Shown piece by piece: positions 11,127-22,758 of a stretch of 64,000 bases of DNA (the first letter of the stretch is position 1; each line of letters opens with the position of its first letter). Position numbers and translations under genes: made by a program. Under the pieces are notes generated by a model that was not told the origin of the DNA, made no database searches, and saw nothing but the letters and a program-made list of their open reading frames with translations. This DNA is from Serilophus lunatus (lineage: Eukaryota > Chordata > Aves > Passeriformes > Eurylaimidae), in NCBI GenBank assembly GCA_013399895.1, contig VXBA01003437.1, positions 3,388,064 to 3,452,063 of the forward strand, read 5' to 3'.

Positions 11127-13211
11127 TTAGAGCAGGGCTCTACAGAAGTATCAAGCACTCTTTAAAGTACCATAAAATTTAATGCTCAATAGGGAAGCCT
11201 AAACAAATGAAGCTGCACTGTAAATGTTTAGGGTTTCTATCGCTTTCACTTTGAACATGAAGACTTATTGCGACTCGCAAAAGGGTTTCCTCTGTCTTTT
11301 TCTTTTCCTCATCCTTTCTCCCTTTGCCTTTTTTCTTCTGGATTCCCTCTTCTCAGAGAATTTACCATGGATTTTGTACAGGAATATCTCCTATTCTCTG
11401 TATGCTTGATTCCAAAAAGTGTGGCTGTCTGCCACTGAAGAAAGCTGCCTGTTCTCTGAATGTTCCTTGAAAAATATATAGTTGAGACTAAAAAAAGAGA
11501 GCACTACTCTTTTATTTACCCCAAAAGCCACTATATTTAATTGTCCTACTGTGTAAAGTGGCTGCCAAAAGTGCCTTGTGCAACCCTTATCGTTGGCCTG
11601 CCGTGATTTTCTCTGCTTTTTTTTGTGACTTCAAACACAGATCTCAAAGCGTAATGAACAGGGTGCCAAAGTGTGCCCTCAGGTCTCCTAAGGTACAGTT
11701 GATGGGAATGTTTTTTTAACTGCCCAGTGAAGAGACCCAAGTGGTTATATTCCTGTTATTATCAATGGACTCAACTATGGTATGACTCCTGCCTTATTTG
11801 CACATCTCTCAAAACTCTCTCTAAAGTAAGGCAGGACATGAGCAGGTGGGGTGCCCTTCTTGCTGTTGTGAGAGGACATCTCAGATAACCTTTAGCTAAC
11901 CTGTATGGAACAACATAGTCAGCTACTGGTGAATAAAATAATGCAGTTAAGTAAAATGCTACTTTCAAAGTCAATGGGGACTTGATGTAACCTCCTGCAC
12001 CCCAACTGAACTACACTAGACTAGATTAAACTAGACATACCAGACTATGCTTGGCCTCATGGTTCTCACCTGTACTCCAATGGTGGCAATATTTACCTTC
12101 TTCTGGTACAAAACTTTCAGATCACTGAATACGGTTTGTGACTTTGGGCTTCTCAGGACTAAGATGAAGGCTGAGATTGGCAGGGAAGAGCAGGACATAC
12201 TTCTAGCTGGCATAGCTATGTTCTCACTAACGGGTAATGGAGGGGCTGAATAAGAGGCAGTAAAGAATGTAAGGTGTTGTCCACACCTCTTCTGGACTAT
12301 GCCACAATATTGTTTAAATGTATGTTCTCAATTCTAGCTATATTAAGACCCCTTTGGAAAGAAGATGTAGCCATCTGCCTTTGTTCAAATAATTTTTCTA
12401 AGTGAAAAGCTTCAGATTATCCAGGAAATTGAATGGCTTCTCCCTTTCTAGACCTGAGAATAGCCACAGTTCATGGCCTTTTCTATTAATTCAGCTGTGT
12501 ACTTCATTCTCATCAAGGGAACATTGTACAGTCACAGCCTTTCCTCCTGACTGGAACCCAGGAAAGTAAGGATTAAACCTTAGGCATATTCTTACACTCC
12601 TGGATTTGGACACAAGTGGAGAGAACTTGTCTGTTTTCTAGTTTACCATCCATCTGCCCTGGGGCCTGAACTTAACTGCAGTTTTCAGCATGAGAAGGGG
12701 CACGAAGTTCCAATGTGCACATCTGGAATTAAGAGCTGAAAATTGGGCTCGGTGCTGATAACGCTTTATTGACAGGAGATGAAAGTCTTGATTCCAATAA
12801 CTTTCTGAGCTCCAGTTCCCACTGCTTTACGAGGTGTTACACACTTTGGTACCTTTGAGAGAGAGTTTGCTTCCCCTCCTTCTCTCCCACATCTTTATTG
12901 CTTCTGTTCCACAGACTCGAGTCATTAAAGTCTGAAATGCTTCAGCCCAAGAGGGTACGGAAACCTTTTCCTGAGTCACATGAAGAAATGTCAGCAACCA
13001 GGTTATCTGAGAGAGATGGACATGACAGACCCTGAGGCCAGAGTGCTCCCAGGCTCCCATCATTAGTCAGAGGCAGAGTTTAGCACTAATGCCTCATGTC
13101 AAACATCATTTGCAAAGGGGGCAAGCACCTGCAATCAGATTCATACTCAGTTCATCTTCCTTTCTCTGCCTGCTGCATGGTACCCACATTACCCAAAGAG
13201 GACTCACAGTA
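11127..13211. other. Unannotated non-coding stretch
   Basis: No gene or interspersed repeat was recognised. A small degenerate ctaga-type repeat (actagactagattaaactag) lies at about 12013-12032. Open frames are all below 80 codons. Confidence 0.5.
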
Positions 13212-13253
13212 GGGGCAGGGGGATGAGGGGAGCGGGTAGGGAGGGCTGGGGTG
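13212..13253 (+). other. G-quadruplex motif (seven G tracts)
   Basis: The + strand holds seven runs of three or more G within 42 bases, separated by loops of one to four bases (ggggcaggggg, atgagggg, agcggg, tagggaggg, ctgggg). Only four runs are needed for a quadruplex, so several registers are possible. This is the most G4-prone stretch of the + strand that I noticed. Confidence 0.8.
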
Positions 13254-13739
13254 GTGTCAAAGCAAAAGCAGGGGAGGGAAAGAAGTCAAATACTGCAGGA
13301 GGCATGGTGTGTCTGCTATTCCTCACTACCATGTGTTCCTGCTCTAGCAGCAAAATGCCTGAGGCCTGAGGCAGGGCTCTTGTGACTGGGACCTTACCCA
13401 GCTTACCTGGCATCAAGAAACAAATCAATCTCAGAAGGCTTCAAGACAGGAGTATGCCAGTCACTTCCACCAAACCTATCTTATAAAACCCTATTCATCT
13501 AACTCCACTTGGCTTTGGAAAACCAAGACAATGTTTGTGCTCTTGTTTCCCTTTGAGCTGACTCAAGTTACCATTTTTACTTCATGCTCTAGCCGTGCAT
13601 GGAGTGGCTACCTCATGCCTGTTTCAGGCTACCTGGTCATTTACCACTCATTCCTACTGCCGGAAACAAGATCTAATAAGAGTCAGCTGCTGTTAGGGAC
13701 CCCAGACCCTAAATCAGTTCTGCATTAGCAGCAAAGGCT

Positions 13740-14060
13740 CCATGAAGGGAAAGTCAAAGGCTGCAGGCCATTATAATTACAACTGTCAAAATATAACATT
13801 GCTCAAATTGGGAAATATTTTATAAAGTGATTTTTTGTGTGTGTGAAGAAAATATGTTCTTACCTACAGAAAGGCTTCTATGTTTGCATATATTCATTTT
13901 TTCCTAATGTTAATTTATTTTTTGACAAATATCAACTGTCCTTAGAAATTTTGCCCATGCATTTCTGACAATTTCAAATTTTCTTTAGAAAGGTAAATGT
14001 CTCTGAACAAATGAAGTTTGGGGTTTTAATCCAAAAATAAGGCATATTGTCTCAAAAAAA
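13740..14060. promoter_or_regulatory. AT-rich enhancer-like block
   Basis: The block contains gccattataattacaactg (about 13768-13787), where a homeodomain TAATTA core sits next to a TGTCA-type site (aactgtcaa), followed by long A/T runs with tttgcatatattcat near 13883. It has no repeat signature. The call rests on motif clustering only; conservation is untested. Confidence 0.2.
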
Positions 14061-14219
14061 TGCAATAGGAACTTTAGCAAGTTATCAAAAGTCACTCTTC
14101 ACTTTTTTGAGCCAGTATCTTCAGTTACTCATCATCACATACTGCTATGAGGGCATCATGAGATCTGTAATATTATTCCAGCATCTCATCTATAGGGTTG
14201 AGTGCGGGCATGAAGACTT

Positions 14220-14480
14220 CCCACTGCAGCTCCCGTTGGGTAAGGCAATGACGCATGCGTAAGCCAGAAAAAAAGATAAATATTTTGAATGCTAACAGTA
14301 ATCCAGATGAAATTTTTATATTTTTGATGTTAAAAACAGCCCTCCCTTTCAGATCAGCTGTAACTGCAGCTCTGTGATAGCACTATTAAGGTTCCCATTG
14401 TAACTGCAGATAGTCTGCTCCTCCTGCAGGAAGCTGCTTCAGTATTTATTACAACACTGGGGTTATCGCTAGTGTTAACT
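14220..14480. promoter_or_regulatory. Enhancer-like block with paired MYB-type sites
   Basis: The 11-mer tgtaactgcag occurs exactly twice, at 14359-14369 and 14399-14409, forty bases apart; each contains a TAACTG MYB-type core next to a PstI-like palindrome. Upstream is the 10-bp palindrome acgcatgcgt (14251-14260), which resembles an NRF-1 half-site arrangement. Downstream, gttaactaacagctgacc adds an E-box. The block does not look like any transposon. The function is inferred. Confidence 0.3.
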
Positions 14481-16816
14481 AACAGCTGACCCTAAGGGTG
14501 GGTAAATTGTGAATCAGAAACTTTATTCATTTGCTGTCCCTTGTTCATCTCCTTTTTCTGACTTTGACTCTGAACTGAGCCAAACTGTCTAGGAAGAAAC
14601 AGCAACTGAAGTTGCAAGAATCCTTTTGGCTTCCCCTGTACTGCTGAGCGTCTTGTCCTGTGGTGATATCCATCGGTAGCCCTTCGCAGACCAGTACTTC
14701 TGAAGCCCACAGGGAAGGAGGTGATTCAAAGTTGCAGAATGTTACCAGTTTCCTGGCTGGAATCAGAAACGGCCACCCTTCAGCAGGTCTCTGGAATACT
14801 GCTTATCTGCAGGTCTCCATTTTCTGACTTGAATATTCTTTTTGTCTTTGGTGATTTCTTCTTCCTGTAGAAGAATGGAAGCACTAGGCCTTCAGGAAGG
14901 TAACCATATTCTCCAACTGTCACTGATACCCCAAGGCCCCTCAACAGCTGCTGGCTGTTCCTACACATCCCCATGAGCTCAAGTCCAGCAGTGCAAGACT
15001 GTCACAAAACCCAATTCTTAGAGAAGGTTTTGCCTTCTTAGAAAGGCACAAAGTTTCTTTCCCATTAACACAGTCCTGATGCATTTGGGAAATAGATGCC
15101 AGCTGTTTGCTTCTCTTAATGCTTTTTGAAAGAATTGGTTGGCTTCAGTTTTACACTAGGTATCAAAGAACAGCTTAAAATCTAGAAAGGTCTTGAGTGC
15201 CCTCTTGCAAAGATCCTCAGAGATCCTGAGAGTGGAATCCTTACCCTGTCTTCACAGATTTTATTTTATACTTTATAGGAAGACTTTTTCTCTTTGCTGG
15301 ACCTCAATTGACTCTGGTCTGTCAGCCACATGGTGCAGATGTCTGCATCCCTTTCCCTGCCAGCATTCTCCCAGTCATTATTCCCAAAAACCTGATCTCG
15401 TTGTCTGAGCCTCCATGTGTTAAGGAACCCTTTGGGACAACATGATTATTTCCTTCTGCCTGTTATGTATCCCCTGACAGCTTGTCTAGTGAAAGCCAGG
15501 CTTTGACCACAGCCTTAGAACTGGTTCATCTTGAGAAAGAAAGTGCCATTACATGGAGGTGCAGTCCTTTCACCAAACAGATTTTGTTACCAGGCTCCAA
15601 AAAAAAGGCCCAAAAAACCAAGTCCTAAACACCAAAAAACCAAACACCCACAAAAACCAGAGAAAGGTGGTAACTTTTTAATTTCTTCATATCATAGAAC
15701 ATTCAATTATTTACTTTCTGTTAAAAATTACTTTTTTTTTTCAACTGAGAAAACCAACAATGCAGAAAAAAAACAAAATTAGAGTGTGAGTAGCCCAATA
15801 ATGTGTGTGTATATATGCTAAGTTGTGTCCCCTAGCTTTCCACCAGGTAAGTCATCTACAGACCAAGCTATAAAGTGTTATGTCTTCCATTGCCTGAAAA
15901 GAGAAACTGGAGGGAACATAGGACGAGGGCCTTCATAATAATGGTTGGCCTGGATTAGTCACAAAATCTTCTATTCTTTGAATGGAAGAGGCTTAGAAAA
16001 AAACAGCTACTGATAGGGTCAAAGCACCAAGAGATATTTTTTCATCCAGCCTAAAGTTAAGCCATGTAATTCCTTGTTACAGGATGTTTGTATATAAATA
16101 ATGTACTCACTATAGCATAAATTGAGGGGAAAAATCATCTAGAACTGTTAAACACAAGGATATTAAATTGCTGGATGTCTGGAAATATGTGCTTAACATC
16201 TACCTTGATTGCCCTTTCTTAGGCATGCATTATGCAGGTAGCAGAGGGTGCCAGAGCAGCTGAACCTTTGGTCAGCTGCTTTGTCAAAGGACCACATGGT
16301 CTTTGTACGTTTAGATGATGTTGCATTGCAAACTATATTGCTCTTGTAGAGGACCTTATTTTTATCCAAAGTTTATTGCTTTTTCCTTTCCTTGCCTGTC
16401 CTAGTTTTCACTGACTAATGAGGGAGCAACAGATATGTGTGTGTCTGCTTTGATGGCCAAGAAAAGATTTTAACCCTCTGTCACTGGGATCCTCCGAGGA
16501 GAAAGTGAGGTGCGCAAAGTCGAGTGTGCTGCACCTCTGCCATGGCTGGCTGCATTCTGCTCGCCTTTGACAGATGGGAAACACCCTGAAGCAAGATTGA
16601 GAGGAGCCCTGTTTATTTTGGGACTGCAGATTACTGTCAAACATGAAGAGAGACAATCATTTCCATTGTGGAAAATGTGGTATTAGTGAACGAGCAGTTC
16701 CCTCTGCCTCGTCTTTGTGTTTTGCTTTTCTCTAAGGAAGATTTCCTTTCTTTCTGCAGCACAGGCTTGAATTAAGTGGGCAGAGAAGAATTTAAATACA
16801 AATATTTGTAAACTAA
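14481..16816. other. Unannotated non-coding stretch
   Basis: No gene or clear repeat. A-rich low-complexity sequence of the ccaaaaaacca type lies at about 15597-15660, and there is a short (TG)/(TA) run at 15801-15818. Around 16480-16560 there are a few CpG and a tttgacagatgg site (TALE/bHLH-like), without further support. Confidence 0.45.
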
Positions 16817-17185
16817 TTGGTTTTCACGAACAAAGTAGATCCAGATGACAGACAGTCTGTCAGCTGCAGCATCTCAGTGCCGGTCGTACGACTGCCCCTT
16901 TGTTCAGCAGCTGAGTGTCAGTGGAGGCATCACAAGGGGCACTGCAGGGCCAGCAAACAACATCCACTGCTGGGGGATGGCAGCAGGAGAGCCCAGTTGG
17001 GGAGTGCCCCAGTGGCAGGGTGGAGAAGACAGGGCATTTTTGGCCATGAGTACCAAATTGCCAGGCCTGAAGGCAATGAGGACTGTGGTAAAGCCAATGA
17101 TAGTTACAGTGTCCAAAGGTGCAGAAGATGCTGCAAAGTTGAGAAGAAGACCTCACTGATGTCTGGTTTGTCAAGAGTTAAATAG
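16817..17185. other. Stop-poor block, open in four frames
   Basis: Two + frames (16817-17185 and 16845-17159) and two - frames (16860-17174 and 16904-17116) are all open here. Only the 104-codon + frame at 16845-17159 starts with ATG among the three longest. Its product is unrecognised: no signal peptide, no membrane segment, basic C-terminal end. Multi-frame openness usually reflects base composition, although it can also mark a decayed coding exon or retrocopy. There is no poly-A tail or splice context that decides it. Confidence 0.2.
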
Positions 17186-20100
17186 ACCCTGGCAGCCTGG
17201 CAGCAGTACAGGAATGTGAGGAGCAGTGTGGATGAGCAGCTTCAGAGGCAGCATCAGTTCTAGACAGCACTAGTAGTTTGTCAGGTTATGAGGGCTGGGC
17301 AGGAATTTTCATGCATAATATTTTTCTTCCAGAAAAAAAAATAAAATCTTCCATATCCTAAAACATCTGATGGTTTTGGTAAAAGCTTCATTAGAAGAAG
17401 TTCAACATGTCTCAGAAGGTCAAAACTGAGGCCAAAACTGTGCTGTCTCAAGGATGGCCAGCAGTTAAGAGGTTCTCTAGGGCCATAGGTGATCTCGACC
17501 CAAACCCCTTGCTTAGACTAAGTCTAAGCAGTCCCCACCTCTCTCCAGACCTTATTGAACAGATAGTTGCATTTGCATTGTTTTTCACTGAAAAGCTTCA
17601 AACAAGCTCTAATCCATCCTGAAGAGAGCATGGAAGAAAAATGCTGGAAGCACAGGATGGGAAACGCACTTCTTGCCCATCAGTATGAATTATTATGCCA
17701 AGATTGTACTTGCTAACACAACTCCTGTCTCATGTCACTCACCTCCTACAGCTCACCTCCACAGCAGTGAGCTCTGATCAGCAGAGGCTTGCAGGGCAGT
17801 GCTGCACCTCTGGCTGCTGAGCTGCATATACCAAATGCCAGGACAGTGCCAGGTTCAGCTCTGCTAGATGTTATTTTTAATTCTTAATAATGTCCTGAGG
17901 CTTTTGTTACTTTCCATTGTTCGTTTTGGGGGGGGAACTGTACTGCCAAGGTCTGTTTGCTTGTTCTGGCTTTTTCTTCAAAGCCTGAAAAATCTTTTTT
18001 CTATTTGTTCTCAGAAATAAAGCATCTCTGTAAATGGTACGTATCAGCTTTTCACCCTCCCTGTGTCTTAACCACGACTGTCTGACTTCTGACAGCTTTT
18101 CTCCTGCTAACTTGGTCTTCCTGTAGCGGCTGCTCACACATTCCCATCTGTCTGTACAGCCATGGCAGGGATGGGGGGGAAGGAATTAAAACTCCGGGTA
18201 CAGGATACCTGCATGGAGAGCCCTCCAGGTCCAGAGGATGGCCATCCCCATCCACAGGGAGGCTCATCCTGGACCCATTCCCCCAGTCCCCATGAAATAT
18301 ATCCCACATTAAATTGCCTGTCACATTACTGAAGGGGGCACTGATGTATTTGATTAGTAAGAGAGCTCTGAAGGAACTCATCTGTCTTAGCATTTGGATG
18401 GATATTTATCTCTTTCATGGGTTTCTTTTGTCCAAAGGAATCGTTTACTCTGATGTGAAATAATGCAAGATCTGGTCTCTTTGGGGATTTCAGCAGGAAG
18501 CTATCCTCCCTAAGCCTTATTTTAATCTCCTATTGTCGTAAATCAGGAAGAACCACAAGAAAGTCAGTAAAATTAAGCTTGTGAAAACTGATGTACAAGA
18601 CTCGGGTCTCTGATCTCCCCCAGCAATGGAAATGAACTCACTCTCTGAATTTCTTCTCTCGGTATACAAATGCTGCTGGCATTTCAAGACTCTCTCTCTG
18701 AACATTGTACGCTCAAATACTGTGTCCAAACTTTTGAAAGTGGCTCCTCTCATGATTTTACTGACCCGGAAGAAGAAGATATTAGGAGTCCGGGGGGAAT
18801 ATTCTCCTTCTGGGGCCAGTTTAGGCTAGATGAATAGAAGTAAGAAAATCTAGTTGTGCAGAAAAGCTTTTTAACCTATTGTCATCCCAAGCAAGCTGCT
18901 GCCACACACTTCCTGATTGCATCAATTAAAATGATAGGTGTAGATCAGTTTCACAAATGAAATCTAAAGGATTTTCCTGTGATATCAGAGCAGCCTGTTC
19001 CTAAGACTTGTATGGCCATAGGAGCTCGAGGAAGCAATGTTTTTTTATTATTTCTTCTCTTTCAAAGGGCTAAAATCTGGGCTTAGTTCATTTTCTGATT
19101 CAGATAAATGGAATGGATTCTGGTTACAATATCTGTTAAATTGAAACTGCCAAGATAAGAAAATATTTTAAGATTTTGCTATGCTGAAAATACAGCTTTA
19201 GAACAGATAGATTTTCAACAATCTGACTTGCAAGATGCCATTTTTTAATTCATTTTCCATCAACATTTTATTTGTCTCAGACAATACCAATGGTCTGCTC
19301 ACTTTCATAGTTTGAGTAGATGCTGAGACTTCAGACCACGCAGGAAATACCAATTAATGCCATTCCTTCTTGACATTCTCATGCTTTCACATTAAGGTTT
19401 GGCATGAGACCAGGTTTAAGAGTGGAACACTGCCTGTCTGTCAAAGTTTTTTGCTTCTTCCAGTGATGTCTGGGCACCTTATTGTTTTTGTTAAAGCTTG
19501 AGAGATACACAGAGAAGTGACCTTTCTGCTTTCATAACTTGTATAAATAAAGGGGCAGACCTGGATGATGGAAAGCTAAAATTTCACTTTGTGAGTAGTT
19601 TTCACTTTTGAAACTGAGATATTATTCTGCATGAAAGTGAAGACAGTCTTCGTGAATTTCCTCAGATATAAAATGCTGAAACATTTCAATTCATAGTTGT
19701 CAATGCATGGTCTGCTGCTGGTGTAGAACTATTGTTTTTGTAGTACCAAAGCATGAAGAAGCATGTTAAATGTGATACCTGGTATATCCAGGAATATTTC
19801 ATATACCTTGCAAATGACAATTAAACTAGTCAAAGCATTGAACATACTTTTCAAATTAAAGCAAAGGATGAGGAGCCATGGGAGCAGGAAACTCTGTGCT
19901 GGGTCTCAGCACAGACAATCTGCTCTGGGATGGTAACAGGCAGGATAAAGATGCTTCAACTGTGTCCTAATTCCTGCTTTAAATGCCAACCAGCCATAAT
20001 GAAATCTTTCTGTTCACAGGAGATCTTACTGCTCACTGAGCACTAGTGTATCAAAAACAGCCCAGCCTCACTCCAGCCTGCGACACTGGACACTGGATCT

Positions 20101-22350
20101 CTGCACCCTTTTTAATAACCAACTCCTTTTTTAGAGTTTGCTGCTCTGGACAAGAGGGGCAGTCTCAGCTGCATTTCCTGGTAGAGTCTCAAGATGCTGC
20201 AATGTTCAATATCAAAATATTATCACAATAAGGGCAAACCCTATCAACTAGCATAATTATATCTGTTTGAAAAAAAACTTCCAGATTAAGAAAGGGAAAG
20301 GGGCTGCTCACATGAATATCTGACAAGAGCATTTACTGATACCCATCTTAGGGTTTTATAAACTACCTGAGTTAAAACCTTCCCTTTGTATTCACTCAAA
20401 ATGTCCCAGCAAACACACAAGTAGAGCAGTTGTGTTTTCCAGCACATGCCACATGCTTCCCCCTTATCTCTCTCAGGAGTGTGAAGAGCAAGTCACCTAC
20501 ATCTCCTGTGAGCCCTCACTTTGTGGCCCTTCTCTGTGGGACAGGCTCTCCGTTGGGCACTGGTGGGGACTCTGTCTCTTTTGTGATGGCTGTCATCAAT
20601 TTGTTCCTCTAATTTCATTTCCCTCCCCCCTCCCCTATAATTGCACAGACATCAAGAGGCTGCAATAGGCATGTTTGAATAAGTCAAATGAACAAAGACA
20701 TTCCCCCTGCATTTCCCACTGGATAAATTACAGATGGGACTGAACAAACCCCCTCAACCCAGTGTGTCATTATGTATCTGCCACTATTCCTTTCCAAGAG
20801 GAAGGATGAATATAGCTTTAAATGATTAGCTGCCTTATGTACTACCATGTCTCAAAGCAACGCAGGGAGGGGGTAACACAGGCAAATTACTACACAGCAA
20901 GGAAGTACATGAGGGCTGAGCATTCAGGACTCTCTAACAACTGTGGTTTCTTTATAAAGAGTATTAAAGATGGTTTTAATGTAGTGTATATGATGCAGCA
21001 GATGCAGGGTGCCTCTGGCAAAACTCCTCTGGTCCAAAGCTGACTGAAGACAGTTTGATGATTTGCAGGGAGCTACAGATCCCAGAAGGGGAATTGTACA
21101 TACCTGTCAGCTGGTAATCAAAGCTCAAACTGGCCTTGGAAAATCTTAATTAGTACTGACATCAACATAATTCTGTGAGCTTGGAAACAGTTGGAACTTG
21201 GTGCCTTTTCCCCATTCTCTCCCCCCCAGTCTCAGTTCTGCTGAATTTTTGGACCAGCTCATTCTCATGTGTGCACATGCGTCTGATACCACACACATCA
21301 GCCGTGTCCTCAGGCTTAGCAGGAGCAAACAGCAGTGCTAGTTCCTGCCTATACCTGCTGCTAAAGATGACCTTAGTAACTCCAATGTTGCAATGACATT
21401 GATAAATGCAGGGCAAGAGCAAGCTTAAGTGAGAGATGACAAAACATATTCTAGGAAGCCCTAGGAAGAATATGGAAAGTAAAGCAAGAGGCTACAGCCT
21501 GTCATCTCCCAGAAATACAGTGATGCTTCAACCTCAGAGGGTTTCTATCAATTAGGAATAGATTTAGCCTTCAAATACAAACCATGACACGGAGCTCCTG
21601 CCCCTTTCCTTCCTGTAGTGAGAGCTGCAAACACTCTTTTCCTTTATAAGGACTTCAGAATTTAAACTTCTCTTACATATCATGATGACTGTGATGCTTG
21701 CCTTCATAAATGTACTCATTCATTTGATTTAATGTCCCACTTGAAGTCCCATCAATACATTGTCTTGTCTTCTTTTCCCCTTTGCTACCTGTGCCAAATC
21801 CTCCATGTGTTCTGGCTACATAATCCTTCCCAATCTCTTTTCATTAATTCACTAGAGACAAATTTTGCATGGAAGCCCAGAGATAGAGCAGGCATAGTGG
21901 GGGGAAAACAGGAGTTTCAATGCATGTTGCTCACAGGGAACTGCAAACAGTGGAGGTATCTATCTGGGACTGAAAGGAACCCATGTTTTGCGCACTCTGT
22001 CCCAGAACTGGGTCCAAAGCTGGATTTCCCCAGATATCCAGCTATGTCAGTGCTCAGCACTTTAGAGTAAACTGCAATTTCCATCTGTGGGCCCAGCTTC
22101 AAAATTTCCCTAAGTGCTGGGAGAAGATGAAACTATTTCTCTCTCCAGTTTTCTGTACACATTATGTTCTTCATATCTCCAGCCCTCTTTCAAGAGAGAC
22201 TGATGGTAGCAGAAACTCAGCTCTGAAGCTTCCAGCAGTGCCAAAAAGAAGGGAAAGGAAATATTTTCTGCTTTCTTTGTTAGAACTAGAGAATAAAAAG
22301 CACTACACCTTCAGCTAGTTTGGCAGCAGAGAGAGGGTCTGCCAATACAA
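17186..22350. other. Unannotated non-coding stretch
   Basis: No gene recognised. It holds a short perfect inverted repeat, gcttagact-a-agtctaagc, at 17511-17529. A run of eight G lies near 17928-17936, without the four G tracts of a quadruplex. From 18840 to 19880 the sequence is AT-rich with several homeodomain-like sites but no convincing cluster. The remainder is featureless to me. Confidence 0.45.
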
Positions 22351-22758
22351 AATCGTAGAATCACAGAATATGCTGAGTTGGAGGGAACCAACAAGGATCA
22401 TCAAATCTGACTCCTAGCCCTGGACAGGATGATTCCCAAGAGTCTCACCATGCACCTGAGAGGATCATCCAAATGCTTTTTGAACTGTGTCAGGCTTGTG
22501 CTGTGACCACTTCCTGAGGAGCCTGTTCCACCCTCTGAGTGAAGAACCTCTTTCCAATATCCAACCTAAACCTACCCTAACAAAACTTCAGGCCATTCCC
22601 TTGGATTCTGTCACTGGTCACTAAAGAGAAGAGATCAGTGCCTGCCCCCCCTCTTGCCCTCATAAGGAAGTTGTAACTTCAATGAGATCTCCCCTCAGTC
22701 TCTTCTTCTCCAGACTGAACCAACCAAGTGACTGCAGCCACTTCTCATACGGCTTTCC
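22351..22758 (-). mobile_element. CR1 LINE, 5'-truncated, antisense copy
   Basis: On the + strand this opens with aatcgtagaatcacagaata, the reverse complement of the CR1 3' terminus with its degenerate octamer repeats, followed by ttggagggaaccaacaagga. It continues through the 3' UTR (gtgctgtgaccacttcctga, cctgttccaccctctgagtg) to tcttcttctccagactgaac near 22700. Read on the - strand, that last block encodes a WFSLEKKRLRGDL-like piece of the reverse-transcriptase C-terminal end before truncation near 22758. About 400 bases survive. It is more complete at its 3' end than the other copies, so it may be younger. The gaatatgctgagttgg start is shared with the 28245 copy, pointing to the same or closely related CR1 subfamilies. 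Confidence 0.95.

Noticed and set aside
17511..17529. Inverted repeat gcttagact-a-agtctaagc
   Set aside because: Arms of nine bases are only mildly unexpected over 64 kb, and nothing around it suggests a function.
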